In this document: positions 16,527 through 26,900 of the stretch, piece after piece
Layout of the letters: every line of letters starts with the position of its first letter
Numbering within the stretch: the stretch's first letter is position 1
From: Pseudomonas sp. GGS8
GTDB taxonomy: Bacteria > Pseudomonadota > Gammaproteobacteria > Pseudomonadales > Pseudomonadaceae
Assembly: GCF_024168645.1 (NCBI RefSeq)
Contig: NZ_JALJWF010000001.1
Span: 6,575,501-6,639,500 of the forward strand
Reading direction: 5' to 3'
DNA length: 64,000 nt
Made by a program: the position numbers and the translations under genes
The notes under the pieces: generated by a model
The model's input: the letters and a program-made list of their open reading frames with translations, nothing else
Databases searched by the model: none
Told to the model about the DNA's origin: nothing

Positions 16527-18260
16527 ATGCGTCATTTTTTTCTGTTGTTGACTCTGTTGATGTCGGCCCTGGCTCAGGCCGCCAATAATCCTTTTGACAC
16601 CAAACCTGAGTTTCTGCCGGTCGACAAGGCGTTCACTCTCGCCTCCGAACGTCTGGAATCCGGTGAGACCCAGCTGTTCTGGCAAATTGCCGACGGCTAT
16701 TACCTGTATCAAAAGCGTTTGAAGTTGGACGGGCTCGCCATAGAAAACACTCCGGCATTGCCCGAAGGCGAGTCCCACAGTGACGAGTTTTTCGGCGAGC
16801 AACCGGTCTATCGCCAGGGACTGGAGTTGAAAATTCCGGCGACGGCCAGCGGCCAGATCAAGGTCGGTTACCAGGGCTGCGCCGACGCGGGTTTGTGTTA
16901 CCCGCCGCAGACCCGGGTCATCGACCTCGGTGGCAACGCGACAGCGGCGATGAGCGGCGAAGCACCGGATCAAGCCTTGGCCAGCAACCTGCAGCAGCGG
17001 GCGCCAGGCTGGAGTCTGCTGGTATTTTTCGGCCTTGGCCTGCTGCTGGCGTTCACGCCTTGTTCGCTGCCGATGCTGCCGATCCTCGCCGGAATGATTG
17101 TCGGCAGCGGCGCCACGCCGCGACGAGGCTTCGTGCTGGCCAGCAGCTATGTGATTTGCATGGCGCTGGTGTACGCAGCGATGGGGGTAGTAGCGGTTTT
17201 GTTGGGGGCAAACCTTCAGGCATGGCTGCAGAACCCGTGGCTGCTCGGTGCTTTTGCAGCAGTGTTTGTGGTGCTGGCGCTGCCGATGTTCGGGTTCTTC
17301 GAGCTGCAATTGCCAGTGGCGCTTCGTGACCGGCTGGAACATGCTTCGCGCAGCCGCAGCGGTGGCAGTTTGATCGGTGCCGGTGTACTCGGGGCGTTAT
17401 CCGGCCTGTTGGTTGGCCCGTGCATGACCGCGCCGCTGGCGGGCGCCCTGCTCTACATTGCGCAAAGCGGCAATGCGCTGCACGGCGGGCTGATTCTATT
17501 CACCATGGGCATTGGCATTGGCGTGCCGCTGTTGCTGCTGGTGACCGTTGGCAATCGCTTCCTGCCCAAACCCGGCGCGTGGATGAACCTGCTCAAGGGC
17601 GTGTTCGGCTTCCTGTTCCTCGCCACGGCTTTGCTGATGCTGCGTCCGGTGCTGGATGAATCGCTATGGCTCGGTTTGTGCGGTGCCTTGCTGTTGATCG
17701 CCGCCTACAGCGCCTGGAAGCAGTCGCAAGGGTTTGGCCGAGTTACCCACCTGTTCGGCGCCAGTTCGCTGCTGTTGGGTCTATGGGGCAGTCTGTTGGT
17801 GATCGGTGCGGCGGGGGGCAGTGATGATCCGTATCAGCCGTTGCAGGTGTACAGCGCCGGCCGTACCGGCGCTGTCGCACCGAGCGCTCATGATGCATTC
17901 ACTACGATCAAGGAGCCCGCTGCCTTGCAACGTGAGCTCGACGCAGCCAAGGCTCAAGGCCAGTGGGTGCTGCTGGACTACTACGCCGACTGGTGCGTGT
18001 CGTGCAAAGTCATGGAAAAACAGGTCTTCGGCAAACCCCAGGTGCTGGAGGCGCTCAGCGATGTGCGCTTGCTACGGCTGGACGTCACCGCCGACAATGC
18101 CGCCAGCCGTGAACTGCTCGGCCGTTATAAAGTGCCGGGGCCACCCAGCCTGTTGTGGCTTGGCACCGACGGCATCGAGCGCCGCAGCCAGCGCATCACC
18201 GGCGAGGTCGATGCCGACTCTTTCCTGCAACGCTGGACCACCACCCGAGATGCTCGTTAA
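16527..18260 (+). CDS. dsbD: Thiol:disulfide interchange protein DsbD
   Basis: A 577-residue inner-membrane electron carrier taking reducing power from cytoplasmic thioredoxin to periplasmic partners. Signal peptide, N-terminal alpha domain with the cysteine pair in GCADAGLC, a membrane domain of about eight helices holding FTPCSLP and VGPCMTAP, and a C-terminal thioredoxin-like domain with DWCVSCK. ATG at 16527 gives a proper signal peptide; the upstream codon at 16458 would add residues before it. The TAA overlaps the next ATG. It corresponds to the second DsbD of P. aeruginosa (PA2478) and probably feeds the TlpA-like protein and DsbG encoded next. Confidence 0.9.
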   Translation: MRHFFLLLTLLMSALAQAANNPFDTKPEFLPVDKAFTLASERLESGETQLFWQIADGYYLYQKRLKLDGLAIENTPALPEGESHSDEFFGEQPVYRQGLELKIPATASGQIKVGYQGCADAGLCYPPQTRVIDLGGNATAAMSGEAPDQALASNLQQRAPGWSLLVFFGLGLLLAFTPCSLPMLPILAGMIVGSGATPRRGFVLASSYVICMALVYAAMGVVAVLLGANLQAWLQNPWLLGAFAAVFVVLALPMFGFFELQLPVALRDRLEHASRSRSGGSLIGAGVLGALSGLLVGPCMTAPLAGALLYIAQSGNALHGGLILFTMGIGIGVPLLLLVTVGNRFLPKPGAWMNLLKGVFGFLFLATALLMLRPVLDESLWLGLCGALLLIAAYSAWKQSQGFGRVTHLFGASSLLLGLWGSLLVIGAAGGSDDPYQPLQVYSAGRTGAVAPSAHDAFTTIKEPAALQRELDAAKAQGQWVLLDYYADWCVSCKVMEKQVFGKPQVLEALSDVRLLRLDVTADNAASRELLGRYKVPGPPSLLWLGTDGIERRSQRITGEVDADSFLQRWTTTRDAR

Positions 18261-19126
18261 TGCTGACCTTTACCCTCGGCACCTTTGCCATCGCGCTTAA
18301 CCATTTGCTGCTGATCAGTGCCCTGGCGCTGGCGACGTTTGTCGGCTGGCGGGTGGCCAAGCGTGGCGGCGAGAACCCGGAATCGGTGCTGTTCAGCCTG
18401 TTTCTGCTGGGCATGCTGGCGGCCAGGGTCGGCTTCGTGGTCGCCTACTGGGCGCAGTATCGCAACGATCCGTGGCAGATCATCGACCTGCGCGACGGCG
18501 GTTTTCTCGCCTGGCCGGGGGTGGTGGTGCTCTTGCTGGCTGCGTTGTACCGAGGCTGGCGTCGACCGGGCCTGCGTCGGCCGCTGGGCTTCGGCGTAGC
18601 CAGCGGTTTGGCATTCTGGCTGCTGGCGACGCTCTCGCTAAGTATTTACGAACAAGGCACGCGCCTGCCGCAAATCACCCTGCGCAATGCCGCTGGCCAG
18701 ACCATACAACTCAGCGACTACCAGGGCGGCCCGTTGGTCATCAACCTCTGGGCCACCTGGTGCCCGCCGTGCCGCCGGGAAATGCCGGTGCTGGAAAACG
18801 CCCAGCAACAGCGCCCGGACCTGACCTTCCTGTTCGTCAACCAGACCGAAAGCATGCAGAGCGTCGCCACCTTCCTTGAAACCCAGGGCCTGAGCCTGAC
18901 CAACGTGCTGTTCGATGGCAGCGGTCGATTGAGTCAGGCCGTGGGTTCCATGGCATTGCCGACTACGCTGTTCTACAGCCCTGACGGATATCTGCTGGGA
19001 AGTCATCTGGGCGAACTCTCTGAAGCCAGCCTGGCCCGCGCCCTGGAAAGCTTCGACACCCCGAACCCGGCCACCTCGGCCACGCCTTCAAGGAAATTGC
19101 CATGCTCAGCCTCCGCCACCTGCTGA
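18260..19126 (+). CDS. Membrane-anchored TlpA/ResA-like thioredoxin with Lgt-like N-terminal helices
   Basis: A 288-residue protein. The first ~135 residues are hydrophobic with about four helices and an arrangement reminiscent of prolipoprotein diacylglyceryl transferase (LGMLAARVGFVVAYW). The C-terminal ~140 residues form a periplasmic thioredoxin domain with active site WCPPC. It probably receives electrons from DsbD and reduces exported thiols or DsbG. Equivalent in place to PA2477. Starts one base inside the dsbD stop and overlaps dsbG by 25 bases. Confidence 0.82.
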   Translation: MLTFTLGTFAIALNHLLLISALALATFVGWRVAKRGGENPESVLFSLFLLGMLAARVGFVVAYWAQYRNDPWQIIDLRDGGFLAWPGVVVLLLAALYRGWRRPGLRRPLGFGVASGLAFWLLATLSLSIYEQGTRLPQITLRNAAGQTIQLSDYQGGPLVINLWATWCPPCRREMPVLENAQQQRPDLTFLFVNQTESMQSVATFLETQGLSLTNVLFDGSGRLSQAVGSMALPTTLFYSPDGYLLGSHLGELSEASLARALESFDTPNPATSATPSRKLPCSASATC

Positions 19127-19869
19127 CACTGACCCTGGGTGCTGCCCTGCTGCATTTGCCGTCGGTACAGGCCGAAGAACTGCCTGACGCGATCAAGAAG
19201 ATCGAAGCCAAGGGCGCCAAAATCGTCGGCACCTTCGACGCGCCCGATGGCCTGCGCGGTTACGCGGCGCAGTACCAGAACCGCGGCATGACGCTGTACC
19301 TGACCCCGGACGGCAAACACGTGCTGCTCGGCAATCTGTACGACGCCGACGGCAATGACCTGAGCAGCGCGCCGTTGCAGAAACTGGTCTACGCGCCGAT
19401 GGCCAAGGAAGTCTGGGGCAAGATGGAAGCGAGCAGCTGGATCGGTGACGGCAATAAAGACGCACCGCGGGTCGTCTACCTGTTCAGCGACCCGAATTGC
19501 CCGTATTGCAACATGTTCTGGGAACAGGCACGGCCGTGGGTCCAGGCCGGCAAGGTGCAGCTGCGGCACATCATGGTCGGCATCATTCGCGAAGACAGCC
19601 CCGGCAAATCCGCCGCGCTGCTGGCCGCCAAGGACCCGCAGAAAGCCCTGGAAGAACACGAAAAATCCGGCAAGGGCAGTTCGCTCAAGGCATTGAAAGA
19701 CGTGCCACCGGCGGTTCAGGCGAAACTGGCGGCGAACATGAAGTTGATGGAAGACCTGGAATTGGCCGCCACCCCGGCGATTTTCTACATGGATGACAAG
19801 GGCCAGCTGCAACAACAGCAAGGTGCGCCGTCGCCGGACAAGTTGCTGAAGATTCTCGGACCGAAGTAA
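19102..19869 (+). CDS. dsbG: Periplasmic disulfide isomerase/reductase DsbG
   Basis: A 255-residue protein with signal peptide ending VQA, an N-terminal dimerisation domain, a linker helix, and a thioredoxin domain with CPYC and the cis-proline loop ATPAIFY. DsbG protects single cysteines from over-oxidation and is kept reduced by DsbD. It is the third gene of the operon (PA2476 equivalent). Transcription probably ends at or after the following REP pair. Confidence 0.9.
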   Translation: MLSLRHLLTLTLGAALLHLPSVQAEELPDAIKKIEAKGAKIVGTFDAPDGLRGYAAQYQNRGMTLYLTPDGKHVLLGNLYDADGNDLSSAPLQKLVYAPMAKEVWGKMEASSWIGDGNKDAPRVVYLFSDPNCPYCNMFWEQARPWVQAGKVQLRHIMVGIIREDSPGKSAALLAAKDPQKALEEHEKSGKGSSLKALKDVPPAVQAKLAANMKLMEDLELAATPAIFYMDDKGQLQQQQGAPSPDKLLKILGPK

Positions 19870-19906
19870 GTCATTCAGCCGTCGGATTTGTAGTGACGGC
19901 GATAAC

Positions 19907-19978
19907 GCCATCGCGGGCAAGCCCGCTCCCACAGGAGGTCGTATAACCCTGTGGGAGCGGGCTTGCCCGCGATGGCGT
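19907..19978. repeat. REP pair (BIME-like)
   Basis: Near-perfect facing REP copies (19907-19935 and 19950-19978), GCCATCGCGGGCAAGCC onward and its complement, between convergent dsbG and the hydrolase gene; it can serve as a transcript end for both. Confidence 0.88.
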
Positions 19979-19990
19979 CTGTATGACCGA

Positions 19991-20803
19991 CTAATTTCTC
20001 TGGGCTAGAAATGCCAGCAACGCCTCACTCACAAACTGCGGATTCTCCAGATTGGAGATATGCCCCGCCTCCGGCACCAGCACATACGGACAACCGATCA
20101 ACTCGGCCATCTCTCTGGTTTCCGACGGCGGCCGCGGTTTGTCCTGGTCGCCGCACATCAACAGCGTAGTTTCAGGGTTCAGCTGAGGCAGGCGCGGCAA
20201 TAGATCATCACGCCCAAAGGTAATTCGCCCCATCGGCACAATGCTTTCACGCAGACGGTCGGCTGGCAGCGCCGCCAGTTTGGCGTGGAATTCCTGATAC
20301 AGCGCCGACTGCGGATCGATGCCCGGCCGGAAGAAGATCGGCACAATAATGTCGAGCAGTTGCGGCGAGATTTCACCGCTGTCTTCGATCTGCTTGAACA
20401 GCGAAAAATAGTATTGGCGGGTCGGTTCCGGTTCAACACCGACGTAGGTGTCCATCAGCACCAGCCCGTTGAGCCGCTGCGGCGCCGACAGCGCCAGGCG
20501 AACGCCCCACATGCCACCGACTGAAAGACCGACCAGCGTGACGCGATCGATGCCCAGGTGATCGAGCAATGCCAGTGCCTGACGCGCCACGTCATTCAGC
20601 GACGTCATGCCCTCGGGCATCCGCCCGGATTCACCATGGCCCCACAGGTCCAGGGCAATGACCCGATAGTGCTGCGACAGGGCCACAATCTGCGGTGCCC
20701 ACATGGCTTGGTCCCACAGGTAACTGCCGGCCAGCAATACCGCCGGGCCTGTGCCTTGATCTATGTAGTGAAGCGCTTGTCCATCAACCGTTACGAAGGG
20801 CAT
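19991..20803 (-). CDS. Alpha/beta hydrolase, PcaD-like
   Basis: A 270-residue hydrolase with oxyanion region AGSYLWD, nucleophile elbow GLSVGGMWG (Ser), an Asp-containing strand (LLMCGDQDKP) and the catalytic His in EAGHISNLENP. It resembles enol-lactonases and esterases more than NRPS thioesterases, whose elbow is usually GHSMG or GHSLG. AGGGAGA precedes the chosen ATG at 20803. It lies about 120 bases downstream of pvdL on the same strand and could be read with it, but no PvdS box precedes it and a role in pyoverdine is unproven. Confidence 0.8.
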   Translation of the reverse strand: MPFVTVDGQALHYIDQGTGPAVLLAGSYLWDQAMWAPQIVALSQHYRVIALDLWGHGESGRMPEGMTSLNDVARQALALLDHLGIDRVTLVGLSVGGMWGVRLALSAPQRLNGLVLMDTYVGVEPEPTRQYYFSLFKQIEDSGEISPQLLDIIVPIFFRPGIDPQSALYQEFHAKLAALPADRLRESIVPMGRITFGRDDLLPRLPQLNPETTLLMCGDQDKPRPPSETREMAELIGCPYVLVPEAGHISNLENPQFVSEALLAFLAQRN

Positions 20804-20921
20804 CGATTGTCTCCCTGTTGAAGTCGGATCCATTAAAAACCACGGGAAGCCTGAGCCGGCAAGACGCGGCAGTCAACGCGCAAATCGGCGAAAACTTCAA
20901 TGACGCCTTCGCGCTAAAGAA

Positions 20922-23900
20922 TCAAAGCCCCTCCAGTTCCGCCATCAGGTCATTCAACCGATCCACCTTCTCTTCGGTAATGTCGCTCGCCGCCAACCCA
21001 TCGATGTACCCGGCCAACTCCGCCACCGTGCTGCACTCGAACATCACCCGCAGCGGAACATTGCGTTGCAGGGCTTTTTGTACCCGCGAGGCGATCTGCG
21101 TGGCCAGCAGCGAATGCCCGCCGAGCTCGAAGAAGTTGTCGCGCACGCCGACCTTCTCGACCTTCAACACTTGGGCCCAGATATCCGCCAGGGTTTGCTC
21201 CAGCTCATTGCCCGGCGCCTGATAGTCCTGGCTCTGCAACTGGCCGATCTCCAGTGCCGGCAAGGCCTTGCGATCGAGTTTGCCGTTGGCGTTGAGCGGC
21301 ATCTTGTCGAGCCACACCCAGTGCAGCGGCACCATGTATTCCGGCAACGCGGCACGCAGACGCTGCTTGATCCGCTCCAGGCGTTCGCTTGGATTCAATG
21401 CCGAATCCGCTGCCACCAGATAGCCGACCAGATGCTTGCCGTTGACGCCCTCCTGCACCCCGACCGCCGCGTCGCGGACTTCCGGCTGTTCATGCAGACG
21501 CGCTTCGATTTCGCCCAGTTCGATGCGGTATCCGCGAATTTTCACCTGATGGTCGATACGCCCGACGTATTCCAGCACGCCATCACTGCGCCGCCGGGCC
21601 AGGTCGCCGGTGCGATACAGGCGATCCCCTGGCGCACCGAACGGGTTCGGCACAAACACCTGCGCCGTGCGCAACGGATCGCTCACATAACCGCGACCGA
21701 CCCCGGTGCCGGCCACGCACAACTCACCCACCGCCCCCAACGGCACCAGCTCCAGCGCGCCATCGAGCAGGTACAAACGGTTGTTGTCGGTCGGCGTACC
21801 GATCGGCAGATAACTGCCGCGGGTCGAGGCCAGGTCGACGCGGAAGAACGCCACATCATCCGAGCATTCCGCCGGGCCATAGGCGTTCACCAAACCGATC
21901 TCCGGGTAACGCAGCAACCATTGATGCGCCAGTTCCGGCGGCATCGCTTCACCGGTCGGCAACATCCAGCGCAGGCCATCGAGGCTCATGCAGTCCTGGG
22001 CGAGCATGCCCTGAATCAGCGACGGCACACTTTCCAGCACGCTAATGCCCTGACTCCGGACGTGAGCCAGCAAGCCTTGAGGATCATGGGCGATGCTGTT
22101 CGGCACGATGTCTACCCGAGCACCGAACAACGGCGCCGCGAGGAACTGCCAGACCGAAATATCGAAGCTTTGCGAAGCGGTCTGGGCGATCACATCGGCG
22201 TCGCTCAGCTTCAGGTAAGGCACCTTGCTCAACTGGTTATTGAGCATGCCGCGCTGCTCGACCATCACGCCCTTCGGCAGGCCAGTGGAGCCCGAGGTGT
22301 AGATCACGTAGGCGAGGTTGTCCGGGCCGCTGTAAATACCCGGATTGGCCACCGAAACGTCGCTCGCCTGCACGTCTTCCCAGACCAGCAATCGAGGCCG
22401 GTTGGCACAACCGAATTCCTCCAGCAGCGCGACGGCTTGTTCACTGCACGCCCGAGTGCAAACCAGCAACGGCGTGCGGCTCAGGTCAATGATCCGACTC
22501 AGACGCTGACTCGGCAGGCCCGGGTCCAGCGGCAGGTAACCGGCACCGGCCTTGAAGCTGCCGATGATCATGCCCAACAGATCGAGGTTACGTTCGGCGA
22601 GCAGCGCCACCGGTTGATCCAGTCCGACGCCGGCTGCAATCAGCGCATGACCGAGACGGTTGCTGCGTTGGTTCAGCTCGACATAGCAGAGTTGCTGATC
22701 GAGACAACTGGCGGCAATCCGCTGCGGATGCCGGGCAACCTGCGCTTCGAACAATGAGACATAGCTCTGCTCCAGCGGATAGTCGTGTTGGCTCTGGTTG
22801 CAGCCGTGGATCAGGAAGTCCTGTTCCTCTGCGCCCAACAGCGGCAGGTCGGCCATGTCGCCATGGAAGCCTTCGACCAGCGCCAGCAACAGGCGCTTGA
22901 ACTCACCGAGCATGCGCTCGACGGTAGATTCGTCGAAGTAACGCTGGTCGTAGGACAGGTGCAAACCCAGGTCATCCCCCGGATAGCAGACCGCCGTCAA
23001 CGGGAAGTTGGTGTGGGTGCGGCCCGAATCCGAAGTGGCATTGAGGCTTTGCGCACGGTCCAGCACCGAGACTTCCACCGGGGCGTTTTCGAACACGAAC
23101 AGGCTGTCGAACAGCGGTTGGCCTTTCGGCAGTTCGCTGTTTTCCTGGATGCTCACCAACGGCAGGTACTCGTATTCGCGCAGCTGCATGTTGCTGTCGA
23201 GCAAACCGCTGAGCCACTGACGAACGCTGCAACGCTGATCGTCCTCGGGCATTTTCACCCGCAGGGCGATACTGTTGATGAACAGCCCGACGGTGCGCTG
23301 CATCTCTGGCATCTCCACCGGACGCCCGGCCACCGTGACGCCGAACAGCACGTCGCGATCACCGCTCAGGCGGCGCAGCACCAGCGCCCACGCCGCCTGG
23401 GCGAAGGTGTTGATGGTCAACTGATGAGCTTGGGCCAGTTCGCGCAATTGCGCACCGTCACGGGCATCAAGCCTTGTGTAACGGTCGCCGACGATCATGC
23501 CGCCGCTGTCCCCGGCGTGTTCACGCAGGAACGGTCGGTCGCTCGGAATCGGTGTGGTGCGCTCGAAACCTTGCAGGTTCTGCCGCCACCACTGTCGCGC
23601 CTCGGCCAGGCTCTGGCGTTGCAGCCAGCCGATGTAATCGCGATAACGCGGTGGCACGGCCAGTTGTGCTTCGCGACCTTCGCCAAGGGCGGTGTAAATC
23701 TCGAAGAAATCATTCATCAACAACGAACGACACCAGGCATCGATGAGGATGTGGTGGTTGCTCATCATGAACCAGTAGCGCGCCGCGCCCACGCGGATCA
23801 AGCGCAGATGGAACGGTGCCTGGTTGAGCAGATCGAACCCGGCCTCGCGCTCGCTTTTCAGCAGCGCCTGCAACTTCGGCTCTTGCTCGGTTTCGGCAAC

Positions 23901-26900
23901 CGCGCTCCAGTCCAGATACTTGATCGGCGTGCTGCCCGGTTTGTGGATCACTTGCAGCATGTCTTCGCCGACGTTCCAGCAGAACGAGGCGCGCAGGGCT
24001 TCGTGACGGGCGATCACCGCTTGCCAGGCTTGGGCGAAGCGCGCGGGGTCGAGCTCGCTGTTGATGCGGTAGCGGTCCTGCATGTAATAGAGGCCGGTGC
24101 CCGGTTCGAGCAAGGTGTGCAGCAACATGCCTTCCTGCATCGGGGTCAGCGGGTAGACGTCTTCGATCATCGCCGCCGGGACTGGCAATGCGTCGAGTTG
24201 CGGCTGAGTCAGTCGGGCCAGCGGAAAATCCGATGGCGTCAGGCCGCCCGCGTGGTCGCTCAGGCAGTGCTGAATCAGGCTGTGTAATTCGCCCAGGTAC
24301 GCCTGCGCCAGGTCGGTGATGGTTTGCGGGTCGTGGCGTTCGGCGCTGAAGGTCCAGCGCAGCACCAGCTCACCGCCGTACACCTGACTGTCGACGCTCA
24401 GCTCGTTAGGCAGCGGCGCATGCGGATCATGGGCCGCGCCGACCGGCCCATCGAGCGGACGGAACAGCGCATCGCTGCCAAAGCTCTGGTCGAACTGGCC
24501 AAGGTAGTTGAAGGTGATCGGCGCCACCGGCAGCGCGGCCATGGTTTGCCGACACAAGTCATCGGCCAGGTAACGCAGCACGCCATACCCCAGGCCTTTA
24601 TGCGGCACCGCGCGCAGTTGCTCCTTGATCGCCTTGATCGACGCCCCCTGCTCATTCGCCGGTGTGAGGCGCAGCGGATACGCGCTGGTGAACCAGCCGA
24701 CGGTACGGGTCAGGTCGATCTCGTCGAACAGGGTTTCGCGGCCGTGGCCTTCGAGTTGAATCAATGCCGATTCATCACCGCTCCAGCGGCACAACACACG
24801 GGCCAACGCGGTCAGCAGCAAATCGTTGACCTGAGTGCGATAGGCCGTCGGCGCCTGTTGCAACAGTTGACGGGTGCGCTCGCTGTCGAGGCGCACGCTG
24901 ACGGTTTGTGCGTGACGATTCTGCTGCCCGCCCTGAGGCCGATCACACGGCAATTCAGCGCTTGGGCCGGCCAGTTGCGCCTGCCACCAGCTTAATTCCT
25001 CACGCAGGGATTCGCTGCCGGCATAAGCCTGCAACCGTGCGGTCCAGTCCTTGAAGCCGCTGGTTTTCGTCGGCAATTTTACCGACTGCCGGGACTCGAG
25101 TTGCCGATAGACCGTTTGCAGATCGTCCAGCAGCACCCGCCACGACACCCCGTCCACCACCAGGTGGTGAATGGCAATGAACAGCCGTTGCTGCCCCTCG
25201 GGATCATCGACCAGCAGCGCCCGCATCAGCGGCCCTTGCTCAAGGTCGAGGCTGCGCTGGGCCTCGGCGAACAGCACCGCGCTTTTGTCCATTGTCGGCA
25301 CTTGCACTTGCCACAGCACGGCGGCGTCGGAAACGGCCTGATGCTCGGCTTGCCAACAGCCGGCGACCTCAGTGAAACGCAGGCGCAAAGCGTCGTGCTG
25401 CTCGATCACCGCCAACAGCGCTTGCTCCAGGCGATGCGGTTCCAGCGCTCCGGTCGGTTCCAGCAGCAATGCCTGGTTCCAGTGCTGACGCTGCGGGATT
25501 TCAGTGTCGAAAAACCAGTGTTGAATCGGCGTCAGACGCGATTCCCCCGTGAGCAAACCTTGCTCGGCGATGACTTGCTCGGTACGAGTCGCCACCGCAG
25601 CCAGGGTCTGCACGGTCTGGTGCTGGAACAGGTCGCGCGGGCTGAAGTGAATGCCCTGCTGCCGCGCACGGCTGACCACCTGGATCGACAGAATCGAATC
25701 GCCGCCCAGCTCAAAGAAGTTGTCGTTGAGGCCTACCTGCCGCACGTTCAGCACTTCGCACCAGATGCCGGCCAGGGTCAGCTCAAGTTCGTTGCGCGGC
25801 GCCACGTATTGCTGACGATTCAACTCCGGATCCGGTGCCGGCAGTGCGCGGCGGTCGAGTTTGCCGTTGGCGGTCAGCGGCATGCTGGCCAGCAGGATCA
25901 GGTGCGTGGGCACCATGTAGTCCGGCAGTTGGGCCTTCAAGTGAGCCTTGAGGGTTTCGCGCAGTGCAGTTTGTTGCGCTTCATCCTGCTCGGCCACGTC
26001 TGTAACCAGATAGCCCACCAGTTGCTTGCCGCTCGGCGCATCGAGCGCCAGCACGACCGCTTCACGGATCGATTCATGTTCCAGCAGACGGGTTTCGATC
26101 TCGCCCAGTTCGATGCGGAAACCACGGATCTTCACTTGATGGTCGATGCGGCCGAGGTACTCGACCAGGCCATCGGCGCGCTGACGGACAAGGTCGCCGG
26201 TGCGGTACAAGCGTCCGCCGTTCGCGGCAAAAGGATCGGCGACAAACCGTTCGGCGGTCATCCCCGGACGCTGGTGATAACCCTGCGCCAGACCGGCGCC
26301 GCCGACATACAACTCGCCGGTCGCGCCTTGTGGCAGCAACGCCAGATCGGCGTCGAGAATGTACGCCACGCGCGCGCCAATTACGCTGCCGATCGGCACG
26401 CTGCCCAGCCCTTCTTCCAATTGCTCGGGCGCCAGGCTGGCGAGCGGCATGACCACGGTTTCGGTCGGGCCGTACGCGTTGAAAAACAGGCTCGGCTTGA
26501 ATGCCGCGCGAATCCGCTGCAAGTGTTCGCCAGTCAGGGCTTCGCCACCGGTGATGCACATGCGCACCGGCAGGGTTTCGCCCTGGGTCGCCAGCCATTG
26601 CGCCAACTGGCTGCCGTAGCTTGGGGTGAAGCCGAGGATGTTGATGTTGTGGCGACGAATCAGCCCGCAGATTTCCTGCGCATCCCACTGGCCTTGAGCG
26701 CGAAGGACCACCTGCGCACCGCTCAATAGGGGCACCAGCAGACGCTCGGTCGCGGCATCGAAGTTGATCGAATAGAAGTGCAACTCGCAGTCATCGGGGC
26801 GCATGCCAAAACGCTCGATCACCGCACGGCAATGCATGGCGATTTCACCGTGGGACACCACCACACCTTTCGGTTTACCAGTGGAGCCCGAGGTGTAAAT

